The notes under the pieces are model-generated. The model was given only the letters and a program-made list of their open reading frames with translations. It did not search any database and had not been told where the DNA came from. Positions 36,146 to 48,300 of a DNA stretch of 64,000 bases are shown here, one piece after another; position 1 is the first letter of the stretch; each line of letters starts with the position of its first letter. The DNA is from Himantopus leucocephalus (taxonomy: Eukaryota > Chordata > Aves > Charadriiformes > Recurvirostridae). The translations under genes were made by a program, and so were the position numbers. The stretch lies in assembly GCA_003993805.1 (NCBI GenBank), contig RSEF01000003.1:110454942-110518941 (forward strand), in the 5' to 3' direction.

Positions 36146-37059
36146 AAGGAGAACAAGGATGATCACATCTATGAATAAGCTGACCTAGGTTCAATATCTA
36201 GGTATCAATTTGGTTCCTCACAATGGGATAAGCAAAAGTGATTGGGAGACATATTACAACATTTTTTGTTTTTGTTTCCAAACCTTTCCTAAAGAAATAA
36301 TTGACACAACTTTTGGAATGAGGGTTTTGCCACCTTCTGCTTTTTTGAAGTGTAATATACTGAAAGTGCATTAAGAGGGGCCTTATGAGAATGGGAATAT
36401 TTTTCATTTTTTGCTACCAAAGAACTTTCTTAAAATGAGAAGTTTTAAAGTATTTGACTTGGAAATACTTTATTTTCTTTTAAAAATGATGTAATGTTCC
36501 TTCCATAATGCACAAAAGGTTTTCATCAATTTGTTTTGAGCTCTCACATTGCTGTATATTGCATTATTAAAGCTGGATAACACTGAAGTAAAAATCCACA
36601 TAAAAGTTTATTCATAGTATTCCTTTCTTGTGTTTTGTTTCTTGTTCAGTTAGTGAGGGTTTTTGAAGGAAGAGAGGGTTTGGGGGAGAGGGAAAGGAAA
36701 AAACAGGCATTTCTATAGAGCAGGTCACCTCATTCCAAAACTGGCATTCAAAAGAGCACAGATTGCCAGTGGTGGCCCCTTCTCTCTGCTGGCTACAAAA
36801 GGAGCTAAATGATTGGCCCAGAGGTATGTATCTGAACTGCTGATGTCTAAAGATAGGTGATCTGAATCCTACCCACTGGTCCTGTGGCAGGGGAACAAGA
36901 AGGAGCCAAGGCTTTCTCTCCCATTTTCACTTGTAGCACCATGGTTAAGGGGGAGATAACACGACTCTGTAGGGCACTGGTCTAGTCGGCTCAACAACAA
37001 GTGACATTTCAAACAGGAAAGTGCTGCCACACAGGTGTAAAACTCACATAGTGGTGACT
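36146..37059. other. Unique stretch with one SINE remnant
   Basis: Non-coding AT-rich sequence. A purine-rich patch lies at about 36660-36705. The SINE-like remnant 36801-36888 is listed separately. No gene is visible. Confidence 0.5.
36801..36888 (-). mobile_element. MIR-like SINE remnant (antisense)
   Basis: The plus strand reads GGAGCTAAATGATTGGCCCA and, after a gap of about 45 bases, TCTGAATCCTACCCACTGGT. This is the order of an antisense MIR: core (TTAAGTGACTTGCCCAAGGTC), box B complement (GGATTCGAACCC), then the head complement (AACCACTATGC). Spacing and order fit, while identity is moderate. It would be an ancient element shared among amniotes. Confidence 0.5.
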
Positions 37060-37210
37060 GAACCTGTTGAAGACACAGACCTACCCGTCCTTTCCTCGCA
37101 GATCGGAGAGGAAATGGAAGGGAGCAGTCGTGCGCAGATTGAACCCAGAGCCAGGCGCAGGTTTGCTCCGTCTGCAACAGCTCTGACAGGGACCAGGGAT
37201 CAGTAACTGC
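37060..37210 (+). other. CpG-containing block with an exon-like segment
   Basis: Several CpGs cluster here (CCCGTCC, CTCGCAGATCGG, GTCGTGCGCAG, GGCGCAGG, CTCCGTC) in an otherwise CpG-poor region. CCGTCCTTTCCTCGCAG at 37085-37101 is a strong-looking acceptor with a pyrimidine tract. It is followed by an open stretch to 37202 and a GTAACT donor-like site at 37203. The translated piece (GEEMEGSSRAQIEP...) matches no family I know, and the frame closes with TAA at the would-be donor. It could be a non-coding RNA exon, a regulatory block or chance. Confidence 0.2.
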
Positions 37211-37229
37211 GAGGCTGTTGAGCTGGATT

Positions 37230-37620
37230 GTGTCCCTGCAAAACTATGGAAATGCCGCTTTGTGGGCCCCTTGTTCCCTGAATAATCATGCAGCTGACCT
37301 GCCTTTGAAGTACATGCAGCTGCACATATTTACCCCTTTTCTGCCTGATATGTGACAGGAGATTTATATTTCTCTGCTAATTCTGTGCTTTTCTTCTACC
37401 ACAGCTCTCATCTCTAATTGTTTGGCTATTAATTAATAATATACTACTCAGGATTAGGTAATCAGGAAAATTGTCATCATTTACAACAGCATTTACTACA
37501 TTTATCTTTGTTTTTAGACTTGAATTTCATGTTTCATTCCAAGGTTTTACAGCCACATTTTTATTTCTATGCCTTTGCTAATGAAGGCTGTTTGTGGCCA
37601 AAATACAGGATAAAATAAAA
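37230..37620. promoter_or_regulatory. Candidate conserved non-coding element
   Basis: Repeat-free block with balanced composition and several binding-site-like words. These are AATAATCATGCAGCTG, CATGCAGCTGCACAT (paired E-boxes CAGCTG), CTCTAATTGTTTGGC, a TTAATTAATAATAT run and a second ATTTCATG-type cluster. E-boxes beside homeodomain and octamer-like words are common in developmental enhancers. Only alignment to other vertebrates could show conservation. Confidence 0.35.
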
Positions 37621-37640
37621 CTTTATGATCTTAGAGGCAA

Positions 37641-37775
37641 GTTGGTGTAAGGTCATTAGATTTGGCAGTCAAGTTAAACTTACTTGGAGTTTGATACCCA
37701 GTGATTGTTTCCAATTTGATCCACTTGGGCATTGGTAACAATAAATGTTAAGCTTCAGATTTTACAATATTGTAA
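37641..37775 (+). mobile_element. MIR-like SINE remnant (sense)
   Basis: The blocks run in MIR order: GTGTAAGGTCATTAGATTTG (head), CTTGGAGTTTGATACCCAGT (box B region), GATCCACTTGGGCATTGGTA (core, compare TGACCTTGGGCAAGTTA) and CTTCAGATTTTACAATATTG (compare CTCAGTTTCCTCATCTGTA). Divergence is high, but four collinear blocks with near-normal spacing make chance less likely. Confidence 0.45.
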
Positions 37776-40182
37776 GTTCTAGGGAAGCATTAAGACTAAA
37801 TATAGGTTCAATTTTTACCTCCTTTGAATGATTTTTTTTTTATTCCTGCACTTCTTGCTGTTAGCAAAGCTGTCTTCCTGGGGGATAAAGAAGGAAACTT
37901 TGATTTCATCGAATGACACCATTTTGAGCTCCACAGCTAAAAAGAGCTGAATCATACTGGCATGAACATAGTATCTATATAAGGGAACTTGTGCACTTCA
38001 AAATTAGGTCTAACAATTCAAAAAGTGGCACTGCTTTCCTCAAATAAACATTGAACCATTATTTCAACATGGTGTTAGGAAATGAAGGACGATACAATCT
38101 TTCAGAACAGTAAGAATCTGATCACTTGTGTTTTCTAACAGAAATGCTTGTTTGTTTGTTTGGGTTTTTTTGTGAAGTGAGGGAGTTTATTTGTGGTCTT
38201 GGCTTCTATACTTTTCTTCCAATCTCTGTACTTCCAGCTTTTTCCTTTCACTATCAACTAGATAGTCTTTCCTCATTTAGAGTTAAAGCCTTGACATTTT
38301 CTTTTGATTTTTGTTCTCTCCCTGATACATCGGATTCATAGCTATATTTTACCAATTTAATCTTTGTAGGATCTGATGATTCGGTTTCTTTTCTATTGGA
38401 CCATTGTCTAGAATTTCACTGTTGACTTTTGACACATATCTTGTTCTCTATCAGTCCATGTAAAACACTGGACAAAACAGCTGTCAGTGATTATCTGGCT
38501 GTCTAAATACAGATGCCATATCTATGCATGGTAAGCATAAGAGACTTTAAGCATAGGAGGAGGTTTTGTGCATGTAAGTGCACCTGTTTTTTTACTACTA
38601 CTACTATTTTCCAAAAAAATGTTTCAAAATTAGGTCAGTGGGTGCTGAGTTCGGATAAACCAGAGCTAAATCTCAACAACTCCTAACATGATTCTTGTAA
38701 CACCAGAACTGTTTCTTTCCTGTCTGGCTCGATTTTCACTAATGAGTGGTAGTAGAACCAAAATGTTGTTCTCCCCTTACGTTACTCCAGTACTTGTTAT
38801 TTGTGTGGGTTCAAATTTAGCCACTAAGAAAGTATGTGGATTCACTAATAAGCTGGACTTTTTATTCAGTAATGTCTGCCATAGGATTCATGTATGACCT
38901 ATTCTTGTGGGCATTATCTTGTCACCAGCAATAGTTAGCATGGCTTGTATATTTTAAAAATAGTCCATTAATGAGTAGCCTGACAGTAAACTTCTATAAG
39001 TTACTCTATGGTGCAATTAAAAAGAATAATTCAGATCTTCAAACTCAGGAAGGGAGAGAAGCATTTATTTTGTAGTGAACATCTGAAAACATTAGTCATG
39101 TAGTGAACATGACTGAAAGAGAACAGAAGCATGTGTTTAACACTGTGTATATAAGTCTTGACTTGGCTGTATACTCATGTTCAAATTGTCACATGTGATC
39201 TTTCCATGCAAATGATCACGCAAGCATGAATATATGGATCAGTTATTTCAATCTGTTATCAGTAACTGCCTTCTAATTGAGTATTTAATACACATATTTA
39301 TTTAAGGGGCAAGTCCAGCCTATGTTTAGGCAAGACAGATTCCTGTGGAAGAGTAGGGAAAGTTCAAAAAAAAAAAAAAAATTCCTCCTTTGATGCGAGA
39401 ATGAGGCTATCCTGCAGTGATCAGATTAACTTGCCAACTGACCACAGCTTTGAAGGCTAGCGGCATGCTTTACACATACTGTGAGCCATTGACTTCATCA
39501 GATAAAAGCTTAGTAGTTCTGAATAAACTTAAAAAGTGAATCATGAGCTCTGTGTTGACATGAGCTGCTTTCTCTAAACAACTTTTAAAGCTCCTTACCA
39601 GGCTTTTTCTTTTGAGAAATGGTATGTTTGAGGGATTCCAGAAGTTCCTCAACCATTATTCTCCACCCTCCCTAGTTTAAAGTATTTCTGATACTCTGAG
39701 ATAATTCAGGGTTCAATGAGGACAACAGAATGTAAGCATGACTCTGAATTTAATGATTAGGGATCTCAGATTGGTAAGGGGAGTCCTGGCTTTAAAGGAT
39801 CTGATAAAATATAGCCACATCCTTGGCATGAATGTAAGAAATCAAGTGGGTCCTCAAACTATTAAATAATGTGATTGTACATCAACCTATAATCTCTTTC
39901 TGGCCTAATGACTCTTTGACTGAAGAAGAACTTGAGAAAGAAAAGATGAAAGAACTCTCTTGACCCACAGATCTATTTCCATCCTTTTCAGCATCTCTTG
40001 TGAATCTTCTGGTGGGAGACAAGAGCCATAAGCTCAGATGTCCAAAAACACTAAAGAAAGAGCTGTAATGGCATCTCTTACAGCCTAGCCATATGCTGAG
40101 ATCACTGTGCATGGTCAAGAAACACAGTTTTATGTAGTAATTGTCAAGAGCAAAAGTCATAGACATTTGACAAAAGACATGG
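37776..40182. other. Unique non-coding stretch
   Basis: About 2.4 kb with no gene. Low-complexity sequence includes T(10) at about 37831, a GTTTGTTTGTTTGGG patch at 38149-38163 and A(16) at 39366-39381. Open frames are under 95 codons. Confidence 0.5.
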
Positions 40183-40262
40183 ACCCCTATGGCAGGGGGG
40201 TTGGAACTTGATGATCTTCAAGGTCACTTCCAACCTAAACCATTCTACGAGTCTATGATTTC
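40183..40262 (+). mobile_element. CR1 LINE extreme 3' tail (sense)
   Basis: GGGTTGGAACTTGATGATCT followed by TCAAGGTCACTTCCAACC, AAACCATTCTACGAGTCTATG and ATT is the canonical last 80 bases of CR1 with two terminal repeat units. The severe 5' truncation leaves only the tail. Confidence 0.9.
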
Positions 40263-43200
40263 TGTTTTCTTGAACAGCCTGATGCACTCCTTCTCTGTGA
40301 CTGAAACGTGCTTCCTATAAAACATCCAGTTCCCTCACATATCACAATAAGGAAAAAAAAACACGACAAACAAAACATGTGAGTTGGCTCTATTTTTTTT
40401 TTTTTTATATCCTCAATGAAGGCCAGGAGAATTGAAGGAGCTAGGCCATTGTGTCTTTAACACAGGATGATACCTCAGGGCACTGGTAGCCCTTAAAGGC
40501 ATGTGAACAGCCTGTCAGCAGACAGCAGTGGCCACCAACAGCATACTTTCACACCCCCTTGACATCTCAGACTCCTCTGGGTCTGAGGGACTCTGACCTC
40601 ATTGTTGTCAGTGGAAAAATCCTCCTGGACTTTAGCTGGGCCAGGATTTTGCACATATTTTAGCTGCCAGAATCCATAGCTGTGCATGGACTTTACCTCT
40701 GAATACACAACACTGCAGTGAAGGCACCAGGCTAAAACTCAGGGGGTGCGGGGCGAGTTCCCAGCTCTGCAAATGGTTTCCCCCTACAAATGGTTTCCCC
40801 TGAAATGTCTGGCAAGGCACTTTATCTATGCTGTGTTTTCTCCCATTTTATCTATTCTCATAAATTGTCTAGATCACGTCTTTCTCTGTGTATATTCATA
40901 TCTTCTAATGCTTTGTCTCTTGTTTTGATTGAAATTTTTATTTGTAAGACAAATAATGTTTATTTAAAATTTAGCTTTACTAAATCATCCATTCCAATGC
41001 CATAATACTTTAACAACTTCTATTTTCAGGTCACCAGAACATCTTGCAATCATTACATACGCATGCCGCTTAACTTTTGACATTTATTCTGACCAGTTAG
41101 GCCTGAGAAAGCCAAAACAGTTAGCAATTGCTTCTGTTCATTCCTGTGAAGCCACTTCGATGTCTCTTAACTTCGCTCCTCCTGTGGTTTTGGTACCACT
41201 GTGTGGAGATACTCATGGAACTCATGTTTTACTTGAGACCTCTCTAAGCTTTGTGAATACAAACTAAGAAATACATACACACACACATATATATATATGT
41301 GTATTTAAACATTCATGTTTGACCAAACTGCTTCCCAAACAGAGCTATTTGTGGGATAAGGACATCAAGGTTCACACAGCATTGGGTTTGCCGACACCAA
41401 TAATCCAGTTTCAGGGTTTGCCTGTACAGCAAGATTAATCTACAGGTTGGAGAAAAAAAAAAAACAACAAAACAAAACAGCCACAGATAATCAAGTCAAC
41501 CACACCTATCCCAGGGTGCAATGAGACTCTTATGTATGGATCTCAAGATGGGGGTCTTCAGATGTTGAATGCAGGTGAAATTTGACCTATTTTTCCTACC
41601 TGAGAAGTCAAAGGAAGACTATCCATTGCTGTGTATCTGTTGATATTTAGTGCATATGCTTGCTTTCCCCTACTAGTCTAAGTGCTTCCATTAGGTTCAG
41701 TGTGAAGAGCAACCCTGAAGACAACAATGAAATCTGAGCTACAGAGACAGCAGGAAATATTTGCAAGCTGTGCGAGGTCCAGCAGTGATACTTAAGCAAA
41801 ACATCACGTTTTGCAGGAGAAAGCTGCATGCTGATCACTTATGAACTAGACCCCCTCCCCTTTCTTTCAGAGAGGAGACAGTGCTCATCTCTAAGGGGAA
41901 GATGAACTCCTTATTCAAAGGAGTACACAGAAAACTAAAGTGAAAAAGAAAAAAAAAGTGCACTTTGAGAAGCTTCCCTGTACTAAAAGAACAGATGGAG
42001 GCATCTGAGAAAGAATGATAGGGAGGAGAGAGGGAGGTACAGAGGACAAGGTTATTCACACTGCCTGACTTCAGGCATCCAGTTCAGACTTCTTATAGAC
42101 AACTGTCGTGGCTAGGTTCCTGCAGAGGTCCTTTTGGGGTCTATTTTTGATTAGTTTAGAGGAACTGGCTTCCTAGTTTAGGATAGTTAGGCTATGTGAA
42201 TCTCCCCCAAACTGTTACCTTTTAACAGCATCACTAGGAGGCTTTTATTGTCTATGATGTTTACTTGCATCGTAAATCCAAATAACAACAGGAGGTTTAA
42301 GAAAAGGGGAATAAAAAGGGCATAATGTGCTGCGGAGCCATCGGTGGGTACTGAGGGTGCTTGAGTACCCAGCTGAAGCTTGTGTCCTGGTACAGCTGGT
42401 GTTCATAGTGCAGGCTTGAAAGTTAATGGCTTTTCGGTGTGTAATTCTGGTCCTGAGAAAGGGCTGAAATCCTCACTGAACAAGCACTACAGACATACCC
42501 ATGGAGCCTCACATGCTGTAGTCAGGAACAACCCCCACCAGCGCAGGTCCCCCTCTGGTGCACTGAAACGTAAGGACTCAGAGACAGTGGGAGGGTGTCC
42601 CAAGCTCTGCAGCTCAAAACGTTCCTCTTTCCCAGTGAAGAAGCAGAGATTTTGCCTGGGGTGTTTTGTTAAGAGTGGAAGCTTTCCTCCACTGCCAGTC
42701 TCACAGGATTTAATTGCAGTCTCAAATACTTGTCTTTTCTCTGCCCCGTTCTTCCTGCCGGTGGTTATTCCTCACTCAGACCAAGTCTAATTTTTCAAAA
42801 TCAATTTTCTAGCGGATATTTGTTGCCATGAAATCCCCCAGGCTCATGTCTGTATGTGTGTAGTTGATTCCTGCCCTCCACTTTCTCGGTGGTTCATTAG
42901 CTATTTCAAACTGTTCAAACGTGTTATTGCCTTTGGGACAACTGTGAGGTTCTTGCTGTCTTGTTACTGTCAGTAAGCTCCCAGTTTTGACCCTTGTGTC
43001 AGTGGCATGGTTAGAAAACAGGGCACATTAGAAGTAGGTTAGAGTATCACAGGTTTATATCAATCAGGACATGCCTACTTCTTTTTTAAAATGCAAAAAT
43101 TTTGTGTGGGAGTTTACTGCCCCAACATGAAATCAAAAGGAGCATTTACAAGAGCAATTTACGACTTCAAGCATGTTGCAAAAATATGGCAGTAAAGATA

Positions 43201-44499
43201 AAAAAAGAGACTAATCCAAGATGGTGCAATAGCTTTCATCATCCAGTCTCATAAATGTCTAATCCTACTCTCCTTCAGACCATGTTTATTTTCATATAAA
43301 TTCCTTGAAATTTTAGTGTTGTTCTTTTCTTAAACATGACTAATTGTTTTATGCTACCCTTGTGAGCCCGGTTTTCATCATAGCATGTTTTCATAATGTG
43401 TGACCCAGTTGATGTGGCTATTCCATCCAGTAAAGACAAGAAGGTATTGTAACACATTTCTATGGCATATGCATGTTTCCATCAGATATTCATTTCCCTG
43501 TGTTTCCCGATTTTTCTTAGTGCAGAAGAATATTTTTCATTTGGCTTCACTTTTTGAGGGTTGCATTTTCTCCTTGATGTGTACCAGAGATCTGGCTATT
43601 TGAGCAAAAGGAAATAATTTAATGGACAGCAATCATGTTCCTGGCCTTCTGTCTGGACATTAGGTGTTCCACATAGTTTAAAAGTGAGCAGAGTAGTTTC
43701 ATGTGGGTTGCAGCTAAATTTTTAAGAACTGCTGTGATAAAATTATTCTCAGCCCAGATCACGAAACAAAATGTAGCTGTGGTCTCCCAGATTCAGTCCA
43801 GTAGGGTAAGTGGGCTTCTGAGTAATCATTTTATCTCTCAATAATTTCTTTATTTAGAAAATCTGCCATAACCTGCAAGTGGTTTGGGTACATCACTGGA
43901 AATCATTCACCTCGTCATGCCTCCCAGCCTCTTTTGGGTGCATGCTTCTGGGATTGCAAATCTCTGCTTCTCTCATCTGTCCTATCCTGCACAATAAGGA
44001 CATTATCAGTTATAAAAAAAAAGGAGTAGGTATTGTTCAGTGCAAATATCATGAACCAGAAAGCAGAAAATACTTCTTCCCGCTATGGTCCCAGAGGAAG
44101 GACACAATTTAGCATAAAGTTTACAACTCTTGTTGAATAGAGAATTAACATGCCCCATTAACAGCAAATGCTTCTTTACAAAATACCAGTATTGTGATTA
44201 TGCCTCTTTTATAAAAAAAAAAGAGTTATTTTAACTCTTAGTTTTGATCGTAAAACTCAAAATCTTTCTAAATATGTTCCCATTATATCATGAATGTGAT
44301 AAACTAGAAGAAAACAGTTTTACATTCCTCTCAGGCTCTCTCAGTTCTTCACTGGGATTGCATTTAAGCATGGCTTTACATAGAATAAGTCAACAAGATA
44401 ACTTGTGTTCATAAAGCTGCACAAATATACATGTGCTTGGGGAATGAAGAAGGGGACTGATCTCTTGGCAGAGTTCTCCATAATTCCAAAGTGCACGCT
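40263..44499. other. Unique non-coding stretch
   Basis: About 4.2 kb with no gene I can support. T(14) lies at about 40393-40406, and a 14-base direct repeat (CAAATGGTTTCCCC) lies at 40770-40783 and 40787-40800. A CA/TA microsatellite spans 41271-41303, and a broken A-rich patch spans about 41452-41478. The open frame 42380-42790 (136 codons) is rich in His, Arg and Ser but has no recognisable domain. TGTCGTGGCTAGGTTCC at 42105 resembles the 5' start of some bird LTRs, but no matching right end was found. Confidence 0.45.
41271..41303. repeat. CA/TA dinucleotide microsatellite
   Basis: (CA)n passes into (TA)n and then TGTG, giving a short self-complementary ACACAC...TATATA...GTGT structure. 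It is a simple repeat and probably length-polymorphic. Confidence 0.85.
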
Positions 44500-47400
44500 T
44501 TTAATTCATGCATATATATGCATATATTTCTGTGTGTATGTGGGTATGTATATACAACTATATGTAAGTGTGTATAAATATTAAGCAGAACATAGTAGCC
44601 TAAGTAATAAAATTATGCACACCACATTGGGATGAACACTAACTTGTGTGTTATCTTATCAGAACCCTGCAGTAAGTACATATTAAGCACATTTTTCCAG
44701 GGCTGTGCATTTCACATACAGCATTCAAAGGATATCACAAGATTTTAGTAAGAAATTTCAATGTTTTTATTACATTCATATGGGAAGCATAACTTTGCAT
44801 TCCTACATGTTTACTGGCACTTTCCATAATACCCCAGTTGTCAGGAAAAAACAGGAAAATACTAAAAGAAAAACATTTTAGATTAAAAGACTGAGCCCCC
44901 CTATGGATATTCTCAGATCCATGAAATTCTTTCTTCTGGGGATTTCTCTGATGGATGTGGAGGCTCATCGCCTGCCCACAGCACTGGCAGGAAACCCCAC
45001 ACCTTGAACAGGATGACCTCAAAGAAGCTGCTGAGTTTTCTGGCCCGTTTTTCAGACTTTTTTCTTCTGAGGCCAGAGCTGCACTGTGTGAACATTAAAG
45101 ATTTCATGGTGTTCTTCAAAAGGGAGCCAGCCCTGAACTCCTTAACAGCAGTCTGCTTTGCCTCAGGAATTAAAGACAGTAGGAACTGACCTCAAAACAG
45201 GACTTCTGCCAGTGCTGATGGGAATTTTCTTTCCCCATCCCTGTCATTTTACATGCCATGTACTAGCTGGTTGCCCCTGTTTCGTATGACTCCAAAGGCA
45301 ATTCCATTTTATCTGTGTTTTACACTTGCAGTTTTCCCAACATTTTGGGTTCATTCATAGGCACCTCACAACAGTTACACTGGGTCTGACTCTCAATTCC
45401 ATTAAAGCTTCTTTACATTTAGTTTATAAGTCCCCTTTACACTGCTGGAATAATATAAGTGGACCTCAGTGTAAATGAAAATCATCCCCTCGTTTTTGTA
45501 CTTTCCTTCAAAGCACCGTGTTTGTTCCACTACACAAAATAAAACAGAACAGCCGTGACAAAAAAATGTGATCCATCTGTCTCCTCCCTTAGCAAGGAAT
45601 GTCCTGAGAACTGGTGCTACCAAAGTTTTATTATTGCTCACAAAACAGAACTTAGAACCATTTACTGGATACAATAGAGCATCATTTAAAAATTAAACTA
45701 AACTACAGTTGTACAAATAAATACACAAAGTACGTTTTGTGATCCATTACCTCATTTTTATTGCATTTATCCACTTTATTGCTACTTTGCAGTTCAGTAA
45801 TTTGTGATGGGTTTTCCAGTCATTAGTGACAATTAACAAATATGAACCAAAACAACAAAAAGGGAAATTACTTTTAAAATGTTTTATCCAAAAGAGTGCT
45901 CAGTGGTCCATTAGGTCTATTACTGACAATGCATGCTTTTGGAATAATGATGTCCTTTAGATGTGATAAAATTACTGTGCATACTAATGATAGGAAAAGA
46001 AAGGAAGGATGAAAAGCAGATATCCCACAGTTACTCAGCTTTGCAGTGGGAAGAGCTTTCTGTTAGAAACATTTCTACATTTTTCTGTGAAAAATTGAGT
46101 GTTTCTTTCTAAGGCATAGTTTGTTTCATGAGAAAATTTCATTTTTAAAGAAGAGGATACACAAAATCCTAAAGGTATTCTTTTGAAAACTAAAATACTG
46201 TTTCAAAGGAACTGTTGTGTCTCTTGCAAATAGAAGTCCTGGGTGTCTGATGTTGCCCATGTTCTTTAACGGTACTTGACTGAAATCTTCCAGAAAGCCT
46301 CACGTCCAGGTGTGCCAGCAATATACCCTACTTTCATCAACATGGAGAGAACTGCCCTGTGGGAGATTTAAATAACCCAAATGGTCTGAAAACGTGAGGA
46401 AAAAGGGAAGCTTTTCTTACTTTAGACACTCATTTCCAAGAAAATCTGGTAATTAATTAAAAAAGTAAGGTTATCTATTAAAAATAATCAAAACTATGTA
46501 ATTTTTTAAATGTGTATATTGGTTTCCATTTCAAGGACTCAAACCCATTTTCCAGCCATCCTGCTTCATAGTTACTACCCATCTATAGGAAATGAATAGC
46601 TATTCTCAGTAAGGAGTTAATTGAGAAGAAGAACAAAAGGCTGGAGGACTAGATTTTAAGGGAAAGCCTTGGGAATTCATCTTGGTTTTTGTGAAAATCA
46701 GCAATGACCTTTCAAACTCTTCACTTGATCCTGGTGTTACTAATTTAAAAAAAAACAGAGCACTCATTTTGGCAGTTGTAAATAAGGTGTACATACTAGA
46801 TTCATCCCACTTCAGATATGCAGTTCAGTTGTTTAAATAAGAACCAAGGCTTATTTTGTGTCTAATGGCAAGGCATGTACTTGTCTAGAAGACTGTTCAG
46901 TTGGAGGTGATCTGATTTAGCCTCTGCAGATCCCCATCTCTTTCTATTGATACCAAATTTAGGTGTCTCCTGCAAGTTCCTAAAGCTGAGTGTGCAGAAT
47001 ATCCATATCTATGAGTGTCACACCAGAAAAGCAGTTTTCAAAACTAAGAAAACAAGTTTGGTTAACCATTCTGCTAGTACTCCAAAGCAGAATGTTATAT
47101 ATGAGATTTGCCTGATTTTTAATGATTAATGTATTCTTTGCTGTAGAGTGGCAAGTAAGAGCAAAGACTTTGGACCACTAACTTCATCCCATTAGAAACC
47201 AAAAAATCCACCCTGAACAGGTGGCTGCTGCATATGCATGGATTGGTTGTGTACAAGCAACAGATCTGATGAGCACAGGCTATGTTGGAACAGAGGTGGT
47301 AAGCCTAGCAGGAAATGGGAGCTCTTTGGACCACTCATCTCCCACTTGCAGTCTCTTCAGCGAGGTGCAACTCAACCATCTCCAGCCGTACAAATGGTAT

Positions 47401-48202
47401 TATACAGCTTCATGAAGATTGTTTGGAAAACTCCTTGAAAGAATATGCATGACTTAGTTGTGGTACATATGGTTTTACAAGATTACAGTTAATGCTGTCA
47501 TTTGTGGCATTGTGTCTTTTTTTTTTTATTGTTCTATTTTCATGTTTTCAATAGAGCATTCTCTTTAATTATAGTGCAGTATCCCCTTTCAGTAAGAAAA
47601 GAATTTAAATGAACTTGTGAAAAAATCAAGGGACTGGAAAACAAGAGACCAATTCAATTGTTCCCAGCTCTCACACAATCCTTTGTGAGATTTTAGAAGA
47701 TTCACTTCCTTATCTCTGGAGCTTGCTTTCCCTGACTGTAAAACCAAAATACTACTTGTCCCTGTGTATATTGTCCCATCACAAAAGGATAAGAAAAAGA
47801 ATGAATCACTTACGACATATTTTATTGCTCTTACTCTCTGTGTCACTGGAGTGCATTCTGATAAACCCAATATATTTTAATCTAATTGTTACATTATATT
47901 AATAAAATAAACAGTGTCAAAGCTCAGTCACTGTCCCAAGGACCAGCTGGTGAAGTCTGCCCAAAACTCTTAAATTATTTTAGCCTCCACAACAAGATGA
48001 CTACATCCTACTGTTTATTGGGAATAATCCCTGGTACAAGCTATACTGTTAACTCTCCAAGAGTCATCCAGGAGAGAGTTAGTTTGCTTGGGCTGTTCAA
48101 ACCACTCAAAAGCAGAGATGATCAAGATCCAGCTCCACTGACTGCACTTGTGCTTTAATGCTGTTTAATGTATTAGAATAGATGAAGCCGTTAAGAAAGG
48201 GT
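44500..48202. other. Unique non-coding stretch
   Basis: About 3.7 kb. It starts with a TATG/TGTA-rich simple-sequence patch (44508-44580) that contains the palindrome ATGCATATATATGCAT. No gene is recognised. Open frames reach 95 codons and have no domain signature. Confidence 0.5.
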
Positions 48203-48300
48203 GGGATGGGATGGGATGGGATGGGATGGGATGGGATTGGATGGGATAGGATAGGATAGGATAGGATAGGATAGGATAGGATAGGATAGGATAGGACAGG
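48203..48300. repeat. Two-phase pentanucleotide array (GGGAT)n(AGGAT)n
   Basis: About 98 bases of 5-base units. Seven GGGAT units come first, then one TGGAT and one GGGAT, then about ten AGGAT units ending in a GGAC variant. The two blocks differ at one position and are internally uniform, suggesting separate slippage expansions of a mutated unit. The complementary strand translates as Tyr/His-Pro-Ile-Leu-Ser repeats, an artefact of the array and not a protein. It is unlike telomeric TTAGGG. Confidence 0.97.

Noticed and set aside
35697..36194. 165-codon minus-strand frame
   Set aside because: It is a CR1 reverse transcriptase fragment that runs into the 100-N gap; not a host gene, and its active-site motif is altered.
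42105..42330. Possible second LTR starting TGTCGTGGCTAGG
   Set aside because: Only the first dozen bases resemble bird LTR starts. No TATA/poly(A) arrangement, terminal CA or flanking duplication could be matched.
42380..42790. 136-codon open frame, basic and Ser-rich, in a slightly GC-richer stretch
   Set aside because: No family recognised, no partner exons and no clear promoter. The ATAAAAAG and TGTCGTGG words upstream hint at an LTR, but no right-hand end could be found.
48203..48300. Interstitial telomere or CRISPR-like array
   Set aside because: The unit is GGGAT/AGGAT, not TTAGGG, and there are no spacers; it is a plain microsatellite.
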